Of a stretch of 64,000 bases of DNA, positions 45,662 through 54,630 are shown piece after piece; positions within the stretch are counted from its first letter, which is position 1; the number at the start of each line of letters is the position of its first letter. The translations under genes and the position numbers were made by a program. Source of the DNA: Hyphomicrobiales bacterium (GTDB taxonomy: Bacteria; Pseudomonadota; Alphaproteobacteria; Rhizobiales; Rhizobiaceae). The DNA lies in contig RXJA01000163.1 of the NCBI GenBank assembly GCA_003963455.1, positions 1-64,000 of the forward strand, written 5' to 3'. Below the pieces are notes generated by a model, which saw only the letters and a list, made by a program, of their open reading frames with translations, did not search any database and was not told the DNA's origin.

Positions 45662-47256
45662 CCGACGCGGCCATAGCCCAAGGCGGCGAAAGCCGCTCCG
45701 CGGCCGGCGGCCGCAATCCGTGGCTCATCGCGGTCGTCGTCTCGATCGCAACCTTCATGCTGGTGCTTGACACCTCGATCGCCAATGTCGCATTGCGAAA
45801 CATCGCCGGCAGCCTCGCGGCGGGCATGGACGAGAGCACCTGGATCATCACCACCTATCTAGTGGCGAATTCCATCATCATCCCGATCAGCGGCTGGCTG
45901 GCCGACGTCATTGGCCGCAAGCGCTATTACATGATCTGCGTCGCCACCTTCACCGGCGCGTCCCTGCTTTGCGGCCTGGCGCCCAACCTCGAAATGCTGA
46001 TCCTGTTCCGTATCCTCCAGGGCCTGGGCGGCGGCGGCATGGCGCCGAGCGAGCAGTCGATCCTCGCAGACACCTTCCCGCCGGAAAAACGCTCGCAGGC
46101 CTTCGCACTTTACGGGATCGCCGTCATCGTGGCGCCGACAGTCGGGCCGACGATCGGCGGCTGGCTCACCGACCATTTTTCCTGGCATTGGATCTTCTTC
46201 ATCAACGTGCCGTTCGGCATTCTCTCGCTGGCGCTGGTGCAATGGCTGGTGACGGAGCCCAAGCTGCTCGAGCGCGAACGCCAGGAAAGGCTGAAAGGCG
46301 GCCTCAAGGTCGACTGGATCGGCTTCATCCTCGTGGCGCTGGCGCTTGGCTGTCTCGAGGTGTTTCTCGATGAAGGCCAGCGCAACGATTGGTTCGCCTC
46401 GAGCTTCATCATCACCTTCGCGGTGATCTCCGCCGTCTCGTTCATGATCCTCATCCCTTGGGAACTGGCCCGCCGTGATCCGATAGTCGACATGCGGCTG
46501 CTGTTCACCCGCCAGTTTGGCACCTCCTTCCTGGTTATGATGGCGGTCGGCGCGGTGCTCTTCAGCACGACACAGATCATGCCGCAGCTGCAGCAGACTG
46601 CTTTCGATTACACCGCGACATTGTCGGGCTTGTCGATGATGCCGGGCGGCATCGCAATGCTCATGCTGATGCCGATCTCCGGCATGGCATCCGGCTTCGT
46701 GCAGCCGAAATATCTGATCATGATGGGGATGTCGCTGGTGGCAGTCGGGCTCTGGCATCTGACCTCGCTGGCGCCGGATGCGAGCTTCAACTTCTTTGCT
46801 TTCGCCCGCATCTTCCTGATGATCGGCCTGCCCTTCCTGTTCATTCCGATCTCGACCGCGGCCTATCTCGGCTTACCGGCGTCGAAGACCAATCAGGCTT
46901 CCGCCCTGATCAATGTCGCCCGCAACATCGGCGGCAGCATCGGTGTGTCTCTGACAAACGCAGTGATCGCTCAGAACGCGCAGATGCATCAGTCCAACCT
47001 TGTCGCCAACACCGTGCAGTCGTCATCGGCTTACCAGCAGACTCTTCGCCAGGTCGGCGAGTATTTCACCGCGCAAGGTTCGCCCGCCATCCAGGCAAAG
47101 GCGCAAGCGGTCGGCTGGGTCGCGCAGCTTATCGGCCGCCAGGCGACGCTGCTCGCCTATGTCGACGTCTTCCGTTACTCGGCGATCGTTACCGCGCTGC
47201 TCGTGCCTCTGGCGCTTCTGTTGCGCTCGCCGAAATCCGGGCAGCCGACGAAATAG
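45658..47256 (+). CDS. EmrB-type DHA2 family MFS drug exporter
   Basis: The 532-aa protein has 14 expected helices and DHA2 motifs. These are VLDTSIANVALRNIAGSL in helix 1, WLADVIGRKRYYMICVA (motif A), FRILQGLGGGGMAPSEQSIL (motif B region) and GIAVIVAPTVGPTIGGWLTD (motif C). Start ATG overlaps the EmrA-like stop (ATGA). It is the proton-driven pump of the pair; substrate unknown. Confidence 0.92.
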   Translation: MTDAAIAQGGESRSAAGGRNPWLIAVVVSIATFMLVLDTSIANVALRNIAGSLAAGMDESTWIITTYLVANSIIIPISGWLADVIGRKRYYMICVATFTGASLLCGLAPNLEMLILFRILQGLGGGGMAPSEQSILADTFPPEKRSQAFALYGIAVIVAPTVGPTIGGWLTDHFSWHWIFFINVPFGILSLALVQWLVTEPKLLERERQERLKGGLKVDWIGFILVALALGCLEVFLDEGQRNDWFASSFIITFAVISAVSFMILIPWELARRDPIVDMRLLFTRQFGTSFLVMMAVGAVLFSTTQIMPQLQQTAFDYTATLSGLSMMPGGIAMLMLMPISGMASGFVQPKYLIMMGMSLVAVGLWHLTSLAPDASFNFFAFARIFLMIGLPFLFIPISTAAYLGLPASKTNQASALINVARNIGGSIGVSLTNAVIAQNAQMHQSNLVANTVQSSSAYQQTLRQVGEYFTAQGSPAIQAKAQAVGWVAQLIGRQATLLAYVDVFRYSAIVTALLVPLALLLRSPKSGQPTK

Positions 47257-47271
47257 GAGAATTGGATCTAG

Positions 47272-47715
47272 ATGAAATCGAAACTGATCGGCAAGACATC
47301 CGAACAAAGGACTTTCGTGGTTGTTCTGGACCTCGGCGAGGAAGCGTTCGCTTCCCTGACCGCCTTCGCCGTCGAGCACGGGATCACCGCCGCTTCGCTG
47401 ACCGCGATCGGGGCATTCGAGAAGGCGGTGGTCGGCTGGTTCGATTTCCAATCGAAGTCCTATCGCAAGATCCCTGTCGCGGAGCAGTGCGAAGTGCTGA
47501 GCGCGATCGGCGACATAGCCGTCGACGACAATGGCAAGCCGAGCCTTCACGTCCATGCTGTGCTTGGCCTGAGCGACGGATCGACCCGCGGCGGTCATCT
47601 GCTTGAAGGTATCGTTCAACCGACGCTGGAAATCACGGTACAGGAATCGCCCGGATACCTGCGTCGCAGGAGACGTCCGGAAATAGGAGCGGCGTTGATT
47701 GATCTCGACGCCTGA
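47272..47715 (+). CDS. PPC/DUF296 domain protein
   Basis: The 147-aa protein matches the PPC (plants and prokaryotes conserved, DUF296) domain: TFVVVLDLGEEAFASLTAFA, ITAASLTAIGAFEKAVVGWF, LHVHAVLGLSDGSTRGGHLL. The HVHAVLG..GGHLL histidines form the usual metal-binding trimer interface. In plants the domain sits in AT-hook DNA-binding proteins; in bacteria the function is unknown. It follows the pump by 15 bases, with AGGAG at 47257-47261, so it may be co-transcribed. Confidence 0.85.
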   Translation: MKSKLIGKTSEQRTFVVVLDLGEEAFASLTAFAVEHGITAASLTAIGAFEKAVVGWFDFQSKSYRKIPVAEQCEVLSAIGDIAVDDNGKPSLHVHAVLGLSDGSTRGGHLLEGIVQPTLEITVQESPGYLRRRRRPEIGAALIDLDA

Positions 47716-47798
47716 CCGCCTAGGGCTGAGCTAGCGCCCGCCTCATGCCACCAGGTGGGCGGTGCGAAACCACATTCCGCGTGAAACGTTCAAGCGAC

Positions 47799-48230
47799 AT
47801 GGATACATCGGAGATTACTGCCCAGACCATCGCATTAGGACGCACTGGCGGATGCCTCTGCGGAAAAATTCGTTATCGTGTCACCGCCGACCCACGTGTC
47901 CACTACTGCCACTGCGATATGTGCCGACGTGCGACAGGCAGCGCCTTCGCGGTGCTTGCCTGGGTTTCGTCCGGTTCGGTGTCATGGCTTGGTGAGGCGC
48001 CTACGGTGCGTAGATCATCGCCTATCGCCGAGCGAGGTTTCTGTCAGGCTTGCGGTTCTCCTCTCACCCTCTCCTACGATGCCGACCCAGGTCAAATCGC
48101 GCTACATATCGGAACCTTCGACAGGCCCGGGGAGCTCGAGCCGCACCATAATTACGGCTCCTCGCAACGGCTCGGCTGGGTTTGCTGCGGCATCGACCTG
48201 CCTAGCCGGGATACGGAAGAGCGATGGTAG
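47799..48230 (+). CDS. GFA-family (Mss4-like fold) zinc protein
   Basis: The 143-aa protein has the GFA cysteine pattern: GGCLCGKIRYRV (CxCG), YCHCDMCRRATGSAF (CxCxxC) and GFCQACGSPLTL (CxxCG). These bind two zinc ions in a beta-tent fold. The family was named for glutathione-dependent formaldehyde activation, which is doubtful for most members. The start is uncertain: the ATG at 47799 is chosen to fit the family N terminus, with another in frame at 47745 and no strong RBS for either. The gene overlaps the ligase start. Confidence 0.85.
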   Translation: MDTSEITAQTIALGRTGGCLCGKIRYRVTADPRVHYCHCDMCRRATGSAFAVLAWVSSGSVSWLGEAPTVRRSSPIAERGFCQACGSPLTLSYDADPGQIALHIGTFDRPGELEPHHNYGSSQRLGWVCCGIDLPSRDTEERW

Positions 48231-49237
48231 CAGCGTCCGGCATCGAGTTTCCCTTGCCCTTGAGCACGGAGCCGATGGAAGCGCGCACGGCCGAGGCATT
48301 GCCGCGCGACGATGGACCTTGGCAGTACGAACCGAAATGGGACGGCTTCCGCTGCCTTGCCTTCAAAGGCGGCAAGTCGGTCGACCTCAGGGCGAAGTCC
48401 GGCAAACCCCTTGGCCGTTATTTTCCCGAACTGGTGGCGACACTTGGTGAACTCGAAGCATCGGACTTCGTCGTGGACGGAGAGATCATCATCGAAATCG
48501 ACGGGCGTGCCTCCTTCGATGCGTTGCAGATGCGGCTTCATCCGGCGGAGAGCCGCATCCGCAAGCTCAGCCGGGAAATGCCGGCGCAACTGGTGCTCTT
48601 CGATATGCTCGTCGCTCCGGGCGGGCGGTTGCTTATGGAACTGCCGCTGCACGATCGGCGCGCGGCAGCGAAAGATTTCATTGCAAAGGCAAAGGCCAAG
48701 GCCTTGCGGCTTTCGCCCGCCACCACAAGCCTCGCGACAGCTGAAAAGTGGCTGGAGGGCAGCGGCAATGACTCCACGGACGGTGTCGTTGCCAAACAGT
48801 TCGACGATCCCTACAAGCCGGGCGAACGCGCGATGGTGAAGGTGAAACGCCTGCGCACGGCCGATTGCGTGGTCGGCGGCTTCCGCTACCTGAACGGCAA
48901 GCCGCAGGTCGGCTCGCTATTGCTTGGTCTCTACAACGACAAAGGACTGCTGGACCACGTCGGCTTCACCTCCACTATCGCCAATGACGAGCGTGCCGCT
49001 CTTACCGAGAAACTCGAGAAGCTGCGCGACGGGTCTGGTTTCACCGGCAAGGCGCCTGGCGGTCCTAGCCGTTGGAGCACCGAGCGCAGCGGTGAATGGA
49101 AGGCGGTAAAGCCGGAGCTGGTCGTCGAGGTTCGCTTCGACCATGTCACTGGCGACCGCTTCCGGCACGGAACAAAACTCTTGCGGTGGCGGCCAGACAA
49201 AGCACCGCGCCAATGCACATTCGAGCAGATCGAGTAG
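48224..49237 (+). CDS. ATP-dependent DNA ligase (LigC-like)
   Basis: The 337-aa enzyme has nucleotidyltransferase motif I KWDG (Lys about residue 38), motif III LVLFDMLV, motif IV TDGVVAK and motif V MVKVKRLRTADCVVGGF. An OB-fold ends in VEVRFDHVTGDRFRHGTKLL. There is no polymerase or phosphoesterase domain, so it is a stand-alone LigC/ligase-domain type and not full LigD. ATGGTAG overlap with the GFA gene. With Ku 4.3 kb away it could seal breaks in non-homologous end joining or in stationary-phase base repair. Confidence 0.88.
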   Translation: MVAASGIEFPLPLSTEPMEARTAEALPRDDGPWQYEPKWDGFRCLAFKGGKSVDLRAKSGKPLGRYFPELVATLGELEASDFVVDGEIIIEIDGRASFDALQMRLHPAESRIRKLSREMPAQLVLFDMLVAPGGRLLMELPLHDRRAAAKDFIAKAKAKALRLSPATTSLATAEKWLEGSGNDSTDGVVAKQFDDPYKPGERAMVKVKRLRTADCVVGGFRYLNGKPQVGSLLLGLYNDKGLLDHVGFTSTIANDERAALTEKLEKLRDGSGFTGKAPGGPSRWSTERSGEWKAVKPELVVEVRFDHVTGDRFRHGTKLLRWRPDKAPRQCTFEQIE

Positions 49238-49268
49238 CTGACCTTCAGCGACTATGACGGGCTGAAGA

Positions 49269-50363
49269 TCAGGTTCCAAATGCGAAGAGGCCAGCATCTG
49301 CATCCTCCGCGCTGGCGATCGACGCGGAGACGATCTCGGAGGCAATCTGCGAAAAGGTGATGCCGTTGCAGCCATAGCCCATCACCGCATGGACCTGCGG
49401 ATGATCCGGCACGCCGCCGATAATCGGCAGCCCCGTAACCGGTGGCGCCGAACGAACCACTCCAGGCGAACTCAGCCGTTGTGTCGAGCTGCAGGAAGAT
49501 TTTTCCGAGCTTGTTCTTCAGGCTCATCCTCTTTTTGGGTGTCAGGGCGTTGCGTTTGTCCTCGTCGGTAAACTCCTCGTCCTCACCGCCGCAGATCACC
49601 CGGCCATCGGATGTCGTCCGGACATAGAGATAGGGGTCGGAAGCCTCCCAGATCATGGGCAGCGAGCGGCCAGAGTTTCCGCGGTTGCGGCCGGGTCGCG
49701 ATCGCCCATGTCGAGATGATGCGATGGCTGACGCTCGGCACGATATCGAGCAACTCGGATCCGGTCGTCAGCACAAGATGGCGGCCCGTGATCGAAGGGC
49801 CGTCTCGGGTCCTCGCGCCAAGGCGATTGTCCTCGATCGCAATTGCTTCCGCCGGCGGATAAAACCGCGCCTTGCGTTGCAGCGTCGCCAGTAGCAAGCC
49901 CGAAGTCAGTTTGCGCGGGTCAAGAAAGAGGCTCCGATGCCCGCGCGCCGACGCGCCTCGGCTTCCTGGCGAAGGCCCTCGGCGTCAAGTTTGTTGCCCG
50001 ACAGATCAGTTCCGCGATTGGCCCTCGCAAATTGACCAGCGCCAAGCGGAAGCGTCGCCAAGCCTGTCGTGCCGCATAGCCGCCGATCATCATCGACAGC
50101 TTGGTCAATGGCTGATCTATCTCAAACTGAACGAGCGCCGTTGTGGCGGCGGTCGACCCTTTCAGCGGCCCGCGCCGGTCAATGCAGATGACGGAACGCC
50201 CGTCGCGTGTCACCGCCCCCGCCATCATTGCTCCACTGATGCCCATGCCTATAATCAGCACATCGGCTTTCACATCTCGCCTCAGACGGTCTGTCGGCAC
50301 GGCCGGTGAGCGATAGGCGGACCAGACAGGCGTGCCGCTTCTGAAATCGAGTTTGCGAAGCAT
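49269..50363 (-). pseudogene. FAD-dependent (DAO-type) oxidoreductase, frameshifted
   Basis: The N-terminal half (from ATG 50363) reads MLRKLDFRSGTPVWSAYR, then ADVLIIGMGISGAMMAGAVT with the Rossmann GxGxxG. After about 49930 the homology continues in a second frame (LLLATLQRKARFYPPAEAIA, LVLTTGSELLDIVPS). It passes to a third near 49660 (DPYLYVRTTSDGRVICGGED) and a fourth near 49440 (TGLPIIGGVPDHPQVHAVMG, GCNGITFSQIASEI). At least three frameshifts break one gene of the glycine/D-amino-acid oxidase family. It is decayed, or the region has sequencing indels. Confidence 0.8.
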
Positions 50364-50446
50364 GGAAACTCCTGGTTTGCGGACGATAAGTCGCGACGTG
50401 CCGTGCCGTTCCATGCGAACCAAGCTGGCTGATAGCCGTGGGAAAC

Positions 50447-50471
50447 GGAACATCTCTTCGTTCGAAAGGTT
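50447..50471 (+). promoter_or_regulatory. EcfG-type promoter before a small acidic protein
   Basis: GGAAC (50447-50451), 16-base spacer, GGTT (50468-50471). A transcript starting about 50478 leaves room for the ATG at 50502 with GGAGA upstream. Confidence 0.6.
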
Positions 50472-50489
50472 TTTCAGTCGAGGCTCAGC

Positions 50490-50777
50490 ATGGAGAATGT
50501 CATGGACCCGCGCGACAAACGGCGGTCTGCAAGGCAGGACGAAACCGAGGCTCCTATTATCGAGGAACAGGATTGGGCTGCTCTCGAAGGCAGCAGTATC
50601 CTGCCTGACAGCGTCGCGGGGAACGGTGATCCGCAAGACGAGGCCGAGGGAGAGCTGCCGGAAGAAGACGACGACAACCCCTTCCAGCAAAGCGACGAAG
50701 CCCTTCCGGACGATGAAGAAGAGCGCGCCCTGTCGCGCGATCCCTCCAGGCAAGGCAGCCGGTTCGACGAGATTTAG
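50490..50777 (+). CDS. Small acidic hydrophilic protein, unknown function
   Basis: The 95-aa protein is rich in Glu, Asp, Gln and Ser (GELPEEDDDNPFQQSDEALP, DDEEERALSRDPS), with no hydrophobic core, and is probably intrinsically disordered. Starts at 50490 (GAGG upstream) or 50502 (GGAGA upstream) are both possible; the promoter position favours 50502. The stress-type promoter and hydrophilin-like composition suggest a protective role, which is inference. Confidence 0.65.
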   Translation: MENVMDPRDKRRSARQDETEAPIIEEQDWAALEGSSILPDSVAGNGDPQDEAEGELPEEDDDNPFQQSDEALPDDEEERALSRDPSRQGSRFDEI

Positions 50778-50915
50778 GGAGGCAATAGGCCAGCGGCGTG
50801 CCGTATACGGCGGCACTCCTGCTGACTGCGTAAGTCCAAAGCGGCACGGACTGAGATGCACGCAATAGTGCGCGGCGGATTTCTAACACATTCGTGTTCC
50901 GAGCGGCACCATCGC

Positions 50916-51251
50916 TTAAGGCGACGCAGGCTGCGAGGGCGGCGGCTGCGGTTGGTCGCCACCTGTACTGGACTGAGGCGTTGGGTTTTTCTCGACGCGG
51001 GTACTCTGATCTGGCGGCTGGCCGTTCACAGCGTCTGTCTTGGACATTGCCGGGTCCGATGACGTCTCGGAGGCTGGGGCAGGTGAATTCTGGCTGGGTT
51101 GCTGCGTCGACGGTGATTTAGCCTGTTCCCCGTATATTTCGGCGATGCCCCACGCGACGCCGGCCAATACCAATCCTGCGATAAGAATGTATAGCACGTG
51201 GGTGCCGGTTCTACCCTGTCGAGCTTTGTTCGTCGGAACTTCGTTAGCCAT
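50916..51251 (-). CDS. Small single-pass membrane protein with Pro/Gln/Ser-rich tail
   Basis: The 111-aa protein has a basic N terminus, one helix (HVLYILIAGLVLAGVAWGIA, about 18-38) and a long periplasmic tail rich in Pro, Gln, Ser and Thr that contains NGQPPDQSTRVEKNPTPQSS and ends PPPSQPASP. The NQPPDQ..STGGDQ pattern recurs in the broken lipoprotein gene at 59931-60133, so the two are relatives. Start ATG 51251 is chosen over an upstream in-frame ATG because it directly precedes the MANEVPTNK-type soluble segment. An EcfG-type promoter lies 35 bases upstream. Confidence 0.65.
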   Translation of the reverse strand: MANEVPTNKARQGRTGTHVLYILIAGLVLAGVAWGIAEIYGEQAKSPSTQQPSQNSPAPASETSSDPAMSKTDAVNGQPPDQSTRVEKNPTPQSSTGGDQPQPPPSQPASP

Positions 51252-51285
51252 ATCGGTGCCTGCTACTTGGGTTACCTGATAGAAG

Positions 51286-51310
51286 AACCTGCTGGCCAAG
51301 CGCAGGTTCC
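51286..51310 (-). promoter_or_regulatory. EcfG-type promoter for the Pro/Gln-rich membrane protein
   Basis: On the minus strand GGAAC (51310-51306), 16-base spacer, GGTT (51289-51286). It is divergent from the next promoter, 80 bases away. Confidence 0.6.
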
Positions 51311-51389
51311 ACCGCAGGGGTCTCCCGCGCGAAAAGGGGGTTGTCGGCAACCCCAGCCGCGCACTTTTTGAAGTGATCTGCAGCAGCGT

Positions 51390-51414
51390 GGAACATAAAC
51401 GTCATCTGACGGTT
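51390..51414 (+). promoter_or_regulatory. EcfG-type promoter before a 53-aa protein
   Basis: GGAAC (51390-51394), 16-base spacer, GGTT (51411-51414), 46 bases before the ATG at 51461. Confidence 0.6.
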
Positions 51415-51460
51415 CGCCAGGGAGCGGCACATGCCGCAATCAACGCCATGGAGGTCTGAG

Positions 51461-51622
51461 ATGGCCAATACCCCTTCGAAAGATCATCGCATTTCGGACA
51501 AAGAAGCGCTGCGAATCGCAGAGCAAACCGACGTTTCCCCGAACCAGGCAAAAGACCTGGCCAAGGAGCACGGCAGGGAGAAGGCCAAGGAGGAGGCCCG
51601 GAAAACCAAAGACGAAGGCTGA
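51461..51622 (+). CDS. Small hydrophilic protein, DUF3606-like
   Basis: The 53-aa protein reads MANTPSKDHRISDKEALRIA, then EQTDVSPNQAKDLAKEHG and a Lys/Glu-rich end. The pattern is faintly like DUF3606 (short helix, turn, helix), a family of small stress-induced rhizobial proteins; the match is tentative. GGAGG lies six bases before the ATG, so translation is likely. Confidence 0.6.
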   Translation: MANTPSKDHRISDKEALRIAEQTDVSPNQAKDLAKEHGREKAKEEARKTKDEG

Positions 51623-51665
51623 AGGCGACGTTCCGAAACCGTCCAACTTCGGTGGCCGAGCGCCT

Positions 51666-53009
51666 TCACGAAGCCGGCTCCGCCGCGGTCACTCGCCACA
51701 CAGTATTGCCGACGTCATCGGCAATCAGCAACGCGCCGGCTTTGTCGACTGCGACGCCGACGGGCCGGCCCCTCGCCTCGCCTTTGTCGTTGAGGAAACC
51801 GGTGACGACGTCCTGCGCCATGCCGTTGGGACGGCCACCGCTAAACGGCACGAAAACGACCTTGTAGCCGTTGAAGCGATCGCGATCCCAACTGCCATGC
51901 TCGCCGACGAAAGCGCCGCCGCGATAGGATTGCGGCAGATTGCTTGCCCTATAGAAGGCAAGCCCCAGAGGCGCCACATGCGAGCTCAGCGCGTAGTCCG
52001 GCGGGATGGCTTTCGCCACCATGTCCGGCCGCTGCGGCATGACGCGCGGATCGACATGCTGGCCGTAATAGCTGTAGGGCCAGCCATAAAAAGCGCCGTC
52101 CTTCACCGACGTCATGTAGTCCGGGACAAGGTTCGGCCCGAGCTCGTCGCGCTCGTTGACCACCGTCCACAGCGCCTTGCTTTCAGGTTCGAACGACAGG
52201 CCGTTGGGATTGCGCAGTCCGCTGGCGAAGATGCGTGAACGGCCGGTGGCGCGGTCGACCTCCCAGATCGCGGCGCGGTCCTTCTCGGCCTGGATGCCGT
52301 TCTCGGTGATGTTGCTGTTCGAGCCGACGCCGACATAGAGCAGCGATCCGTCAGGGCTGGCCACCAGGCTCTTCGTCCAATGATGATCGATCGGCCCGCC
52401 GGGCAATTCCGTCAGCACCTTGCCGGAAGCAGTGATCTTGGTGTCGCCCGCATTATACGGGTAGCGTACGATCGCATCGGTGTTCGCCACATAAAGATCG
52501 TTCCCGACCAGCGCCACGCCGAACGGGGAGCTCAGATGATCGAGGAACACGCCCTGGTAATCCGGCTTGCCGTCGCCATTGGTGTCGCGTAGCAGAGTGA
52601 TGCGGTTGCTGGGGCCGGTGTCGCCGCCCGACGTCACCCAGCCTTCGACCAAGCCCATGATGATGTCCTTCGGCCGATTGGGCGAAGCTCCGGGAGGCGC
52701 TTTCGACTCCACCACCAATATGTCACCATTGGGCAGCACGTAGAGCGAGCGGGGATGCTGCAAGCCCTTGGCCATCGCTTCGATCTGCAAGCCTTGTGCG
52801 ACGGTCGGTTTCTCGTCGTTCTTCCAGCCGACCACGGACGCCAGATGCATCGGTGGGAAGAAATACTGGTTGATCTCGGGTAGTTTCGGGTTAGGTCCGA
52901 TCTGCGTATTCGGGTCGGTGTTGTCATCGCTGCAGCCGGCGACAGCCAGACCAGTCGCGCACATCAACACAGCGCCTGTGGATCTTATCGCGCTATCAAA
53001 TCGTCTCAT
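51666..53009 (-). CDS. Sorbosone/aldose-dehydrogenase-like beta-propeller lipoprotein
   Basis: The 447-aa protein has a lipoprotein signal (lipobox VAGC near residue 26) and a six-bladed quinoprotein-type propeller of the GDH/L-sorbosone dehydrogenase family. Blocks are LQHPRSLYVLPNGDILVVES, HHWTKSLVASPDGSLLYVGV, GLRNPNGLSFEPES, HVAPLGLAFYRASN and FVGEHGSWDRDRFNGYKVVF. It probably oxidises an aldose with PQQ in the periplasm. Its ATG overlaps the end of the DUF2231 gene by 14 bases, so the two form an operon under one EcfG-type promoter. Confidence 0.85.
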   Translation of the reverse strand: MRRFDSAIRSTGAVLMCATGLAVAGCSDDNTDPNTQIGPNPKLPEINQYFFPPMHLASVVGWKNDEKPTVAQGLQIEAMAKGLQHPRSLYVLPNGDILVVESKAPPGASPNRPKDIIMGLVEGWVTSGGDTGPSNRITLLRDTNGDGKPDYQGVFLDHLSSPFGVALVGNDLYVANTDAIVRYPYNAGDTKITASGKVLTELPGGPIDHHWTKSLVASPDGSLLYVGVGSNSNITENGIQAEKDRAAIWEVDRATGRSRIFASGLRNPNGLSFEPESKALWTVVNERDELGPNLVPDYMTSVKDGAFYGWPYSYYGQHVDPRVMPQRPDMVAKAIPPDYALSSHVAPLGLAFYRASNLPQSYRGGAFVGEHGSWDRDRFNGYKVVFVPFSGGRPNGMAQDVVTGFLNDKGEARGRPVGVAVDKAGALLIADDVGNTVWRVTAAEPAS

Positions 53010-53448
53010 CGGCCACTCCTACGTGATGGCGATAGACCAGTCCCCAGCCAAGCCAACCGGTGAAGATCAGGATCACAACCACCAGCGCCGACAGGATCAG
53101 CCCGGTCGGCACGACGGACGTCCATGCGTCGCGCGTGTGGATCAGCATGTTGAAGAAAGCCAGCACCAGGGCGACGACATTGCCCGCCATATGCAGCCAT
53201 GCCGTCGGCTGCTCGCGAATCTTGCGGCCCAACAGGAAGTCGATCAGCCCGGAGATCGCCGCCAGAATGCCGACGACGACGCCCACCGTGACCAGCCAGG
53301 CCGAGAAATTGGCCCACATCATTTCAGCCGTCCGCCAATAGACGATGTCGGTCAGCAACGTGCCGACGAAACATCCGATCGGGATCGTCACGAGCATAGG
53401 ATGCAGCGGGTGGCCGGCTATTTTTGCCGTCGATTGTGGGTTGCCCAT
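52996..53448 (-). CDS. DUF2231 four-helix membrane protein
   Basis: The 150-aa protein has the DUF2231 start HPLHPMLVTIPIGCFVGTLL, with the His-Pro-x-His pair, and four membrane helices. Function unknown; some members are predicted heme-binding membrane proteins. AAGGAG lies seven bases before the ATG. An EcfG-type promoter is 37 bases upstream. Confidence 0.85.
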   Translation of the reverse strand: MGNPQSTAKIAGHPLHPMLVTIPIGCFVGTLLTDIVYWRTAEMMWANFSAWLVTVGVVVGILAAISGLIDFLLGRKIREQPTAWLHMAGNVVALVLAFFNMLIHTRDAWTSVVPTGLILSALVVVILIFTGWLGWGLVYRHHVGVADETI

Positions 53449-53484
53449 GCAAATGCTCCTTCCGCCCTTTACCGGCTAGAACCC

Positions 53485-53509
53485 AACAACGCTGGCGGGG
53501 CAATGTTCC
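53485..53509 (-). promoter_or_regulatory. EcfG-type promoter for the DUF2231–sorbosone-dehydrogenase-like operon
   Basis: On the minus strand GGAAC (53509-53505), 16-base spacer, TGTT (53488-53485). Confidence 0.55.
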
Positions 53510-53552
53510 GTCGTCGTGCGGTCCGATCACCGAAAGGTGACGAGAAGTATCT

Positions 53553-54374
53553 CTAAGCGGATCTCCGCGCTGACTTCGCGGTCGGCCGCTTGATACCCTC
53601 TTTCGCTAGGCTCTTGCGAAGGACTGATGCAAGGTCGACTACGTTTTCCTTGGGCTTGGGCGCAGCCTTAGGCGGCTTCTTGCCCTTGCGCTTGGCGTCG
53701 ATCATGGCGATCAAGGCGTCCTCATAGGTGTCCTCGAACTTCGACGGATCGAACTTCGTCACTTTTTTGTCGATCAGCAGCTCGGCGATCTCGAGCAGGT
53801 CCTTGTCGTATTTCGGGCTTTTGAGATCATGGAAGACGCTGTTTTGCGAAATCATCTCGTTGTGGGTCCGCAGCTCCGTCAAAAGCATGCCTTTGCCAAA
53901 TGGTTGGATCACGACCTCGCGGCCACGCTGGTAGAGAACCACGCAGGACCTCGCCGCGACCCGTTTCTTAGCCATCGCCTCACGCAGCACGGTGAACGCT
54001 TCGAGGGCGGCGCCATCGGCGGGAATGACGTAATACGGCTTTTCCAGGTAACGCGTGTCGATGTCATCGATCGCAACGAACTCGCCAATCTCCAAAGTGT
54101 GGGCTGAGGTCAGTTTCAGCTTCTTGATCTCATCGGGCTCGATCTCGATGAAGTCGCCCTTCTCGATCTCGTAGCCCTTGACCTGATCGGCGATGTCGAC
54201 GACGTCGCCAGTTTCTTCATCGACATAAGCGCTCTTCACTGGAAGCCCGTCCTGGCGATTCAGGATCTTGAAATGGATTTTGGACGCTTCGCTCGTGGCG
54301 CCTACAAGCTTTACGCCGCAAGAGACCGATCCCACTTTGAGGAAGCCTTTCCAAACAGCTCGCGGTGCCGCCAT
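53553..54374 (-). CDS. ku: Ku protein for non-homologous end joining
   Basis: The 273-aa bacterial Ku has a core beta-barrel start (RAVWKGFLKVGSVSCGVKLV), KSAYVDEETGDVV, GYEIEKGDFIEIEPDEIKKL, KPYYVIPADGAALEAFTVLR and the C-terminal bridge region (FEDTYEDALIAMIDAKRKGK). A Lys/Ala-rich tail follows. It encircles DNA ends and recruits a ligase. AAGGAG precedes the ATG at 54374. No LigD lies beside it; the nearest ligase is the stand-alone one at 48.2 kb. Rhizobial genomes often hold several ku genes. Confidence 0.93.
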   Translation of the reverse strand: MAAPRAVWKGFLKVGSVSCGVKLVGATSEASKIHFKILNRQDGLPVKSAYVDEETGDVVDIADQVKGYEIEKGDFIEIEPDEIKKLKLTSAHTLEIGEFVAIDDIDTRYLEKPYYVIPADGAALEAFTVLREAMAKKRVAARSCVVLYQRGREVVIQPFGKGMLLTELRTHNEMISQNSVFHDLKSPKYDKDLLEIAELLIDKKVTKFDPSKFEDTYEDALIAMIDAKRKGKKPPKAAPKPKENVVDLASVLRKSLAKEGIKRPTAKSARRSA

Positions 54375-54435
54375 CGCCTGCTCCTTGTTGCCGTACCAAA
54401 GGGGGGCGCCTCGGGTAACGGCCACGCCCCTGACG

Positions 54436-54630
54436 TTATGAACGCTCCGCCTGCCCGAGCTCTTCGGCTATAGCAATCAGCGCTCGCGAGATATGGAAAA
54501 GCTTGCGCTTTTCAAACGATCGCGCCCTCAGCTGAAGAAGAAGCACGCACCGGTTCCGTTCCGCCACGGCCGCAACCTCGTCGATCGGAATGGCCTGCGC
54601 CGCCATATCAGTGGGAACTGCGATGTTCAT
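54436..54630 (-). CDS. Hypothetical 64-aa protein
   Basis: Reads MNIAVPTDMAAQAIPIDEVA, then AERNRCVLLLQLRARSFEKR and ALIAIAEELGQ. It looks like an amphipathic small protein; I recognise no family. It overlaps the end of the upstream gene by 23 bases and has no clear ribosome-binding site. Weakly supported. Confidence 0.35.
   Translation of the reverse strand: MNIAVPTDMAAQAIPIDEVAAVAERNRCVLLLQLRARSFEKRKLFHISRALIAIAEELGQAERS

Noticed and set aside
50390..50412. Possible EcfG promoter (GGAAC at 50412, minus strand) before the broken FAD oxidoreductase
   Set aside because: The -10 position reads ACTT at 16 bases and CTTA at 17; it does not fit the NGTT requirement used for the others.
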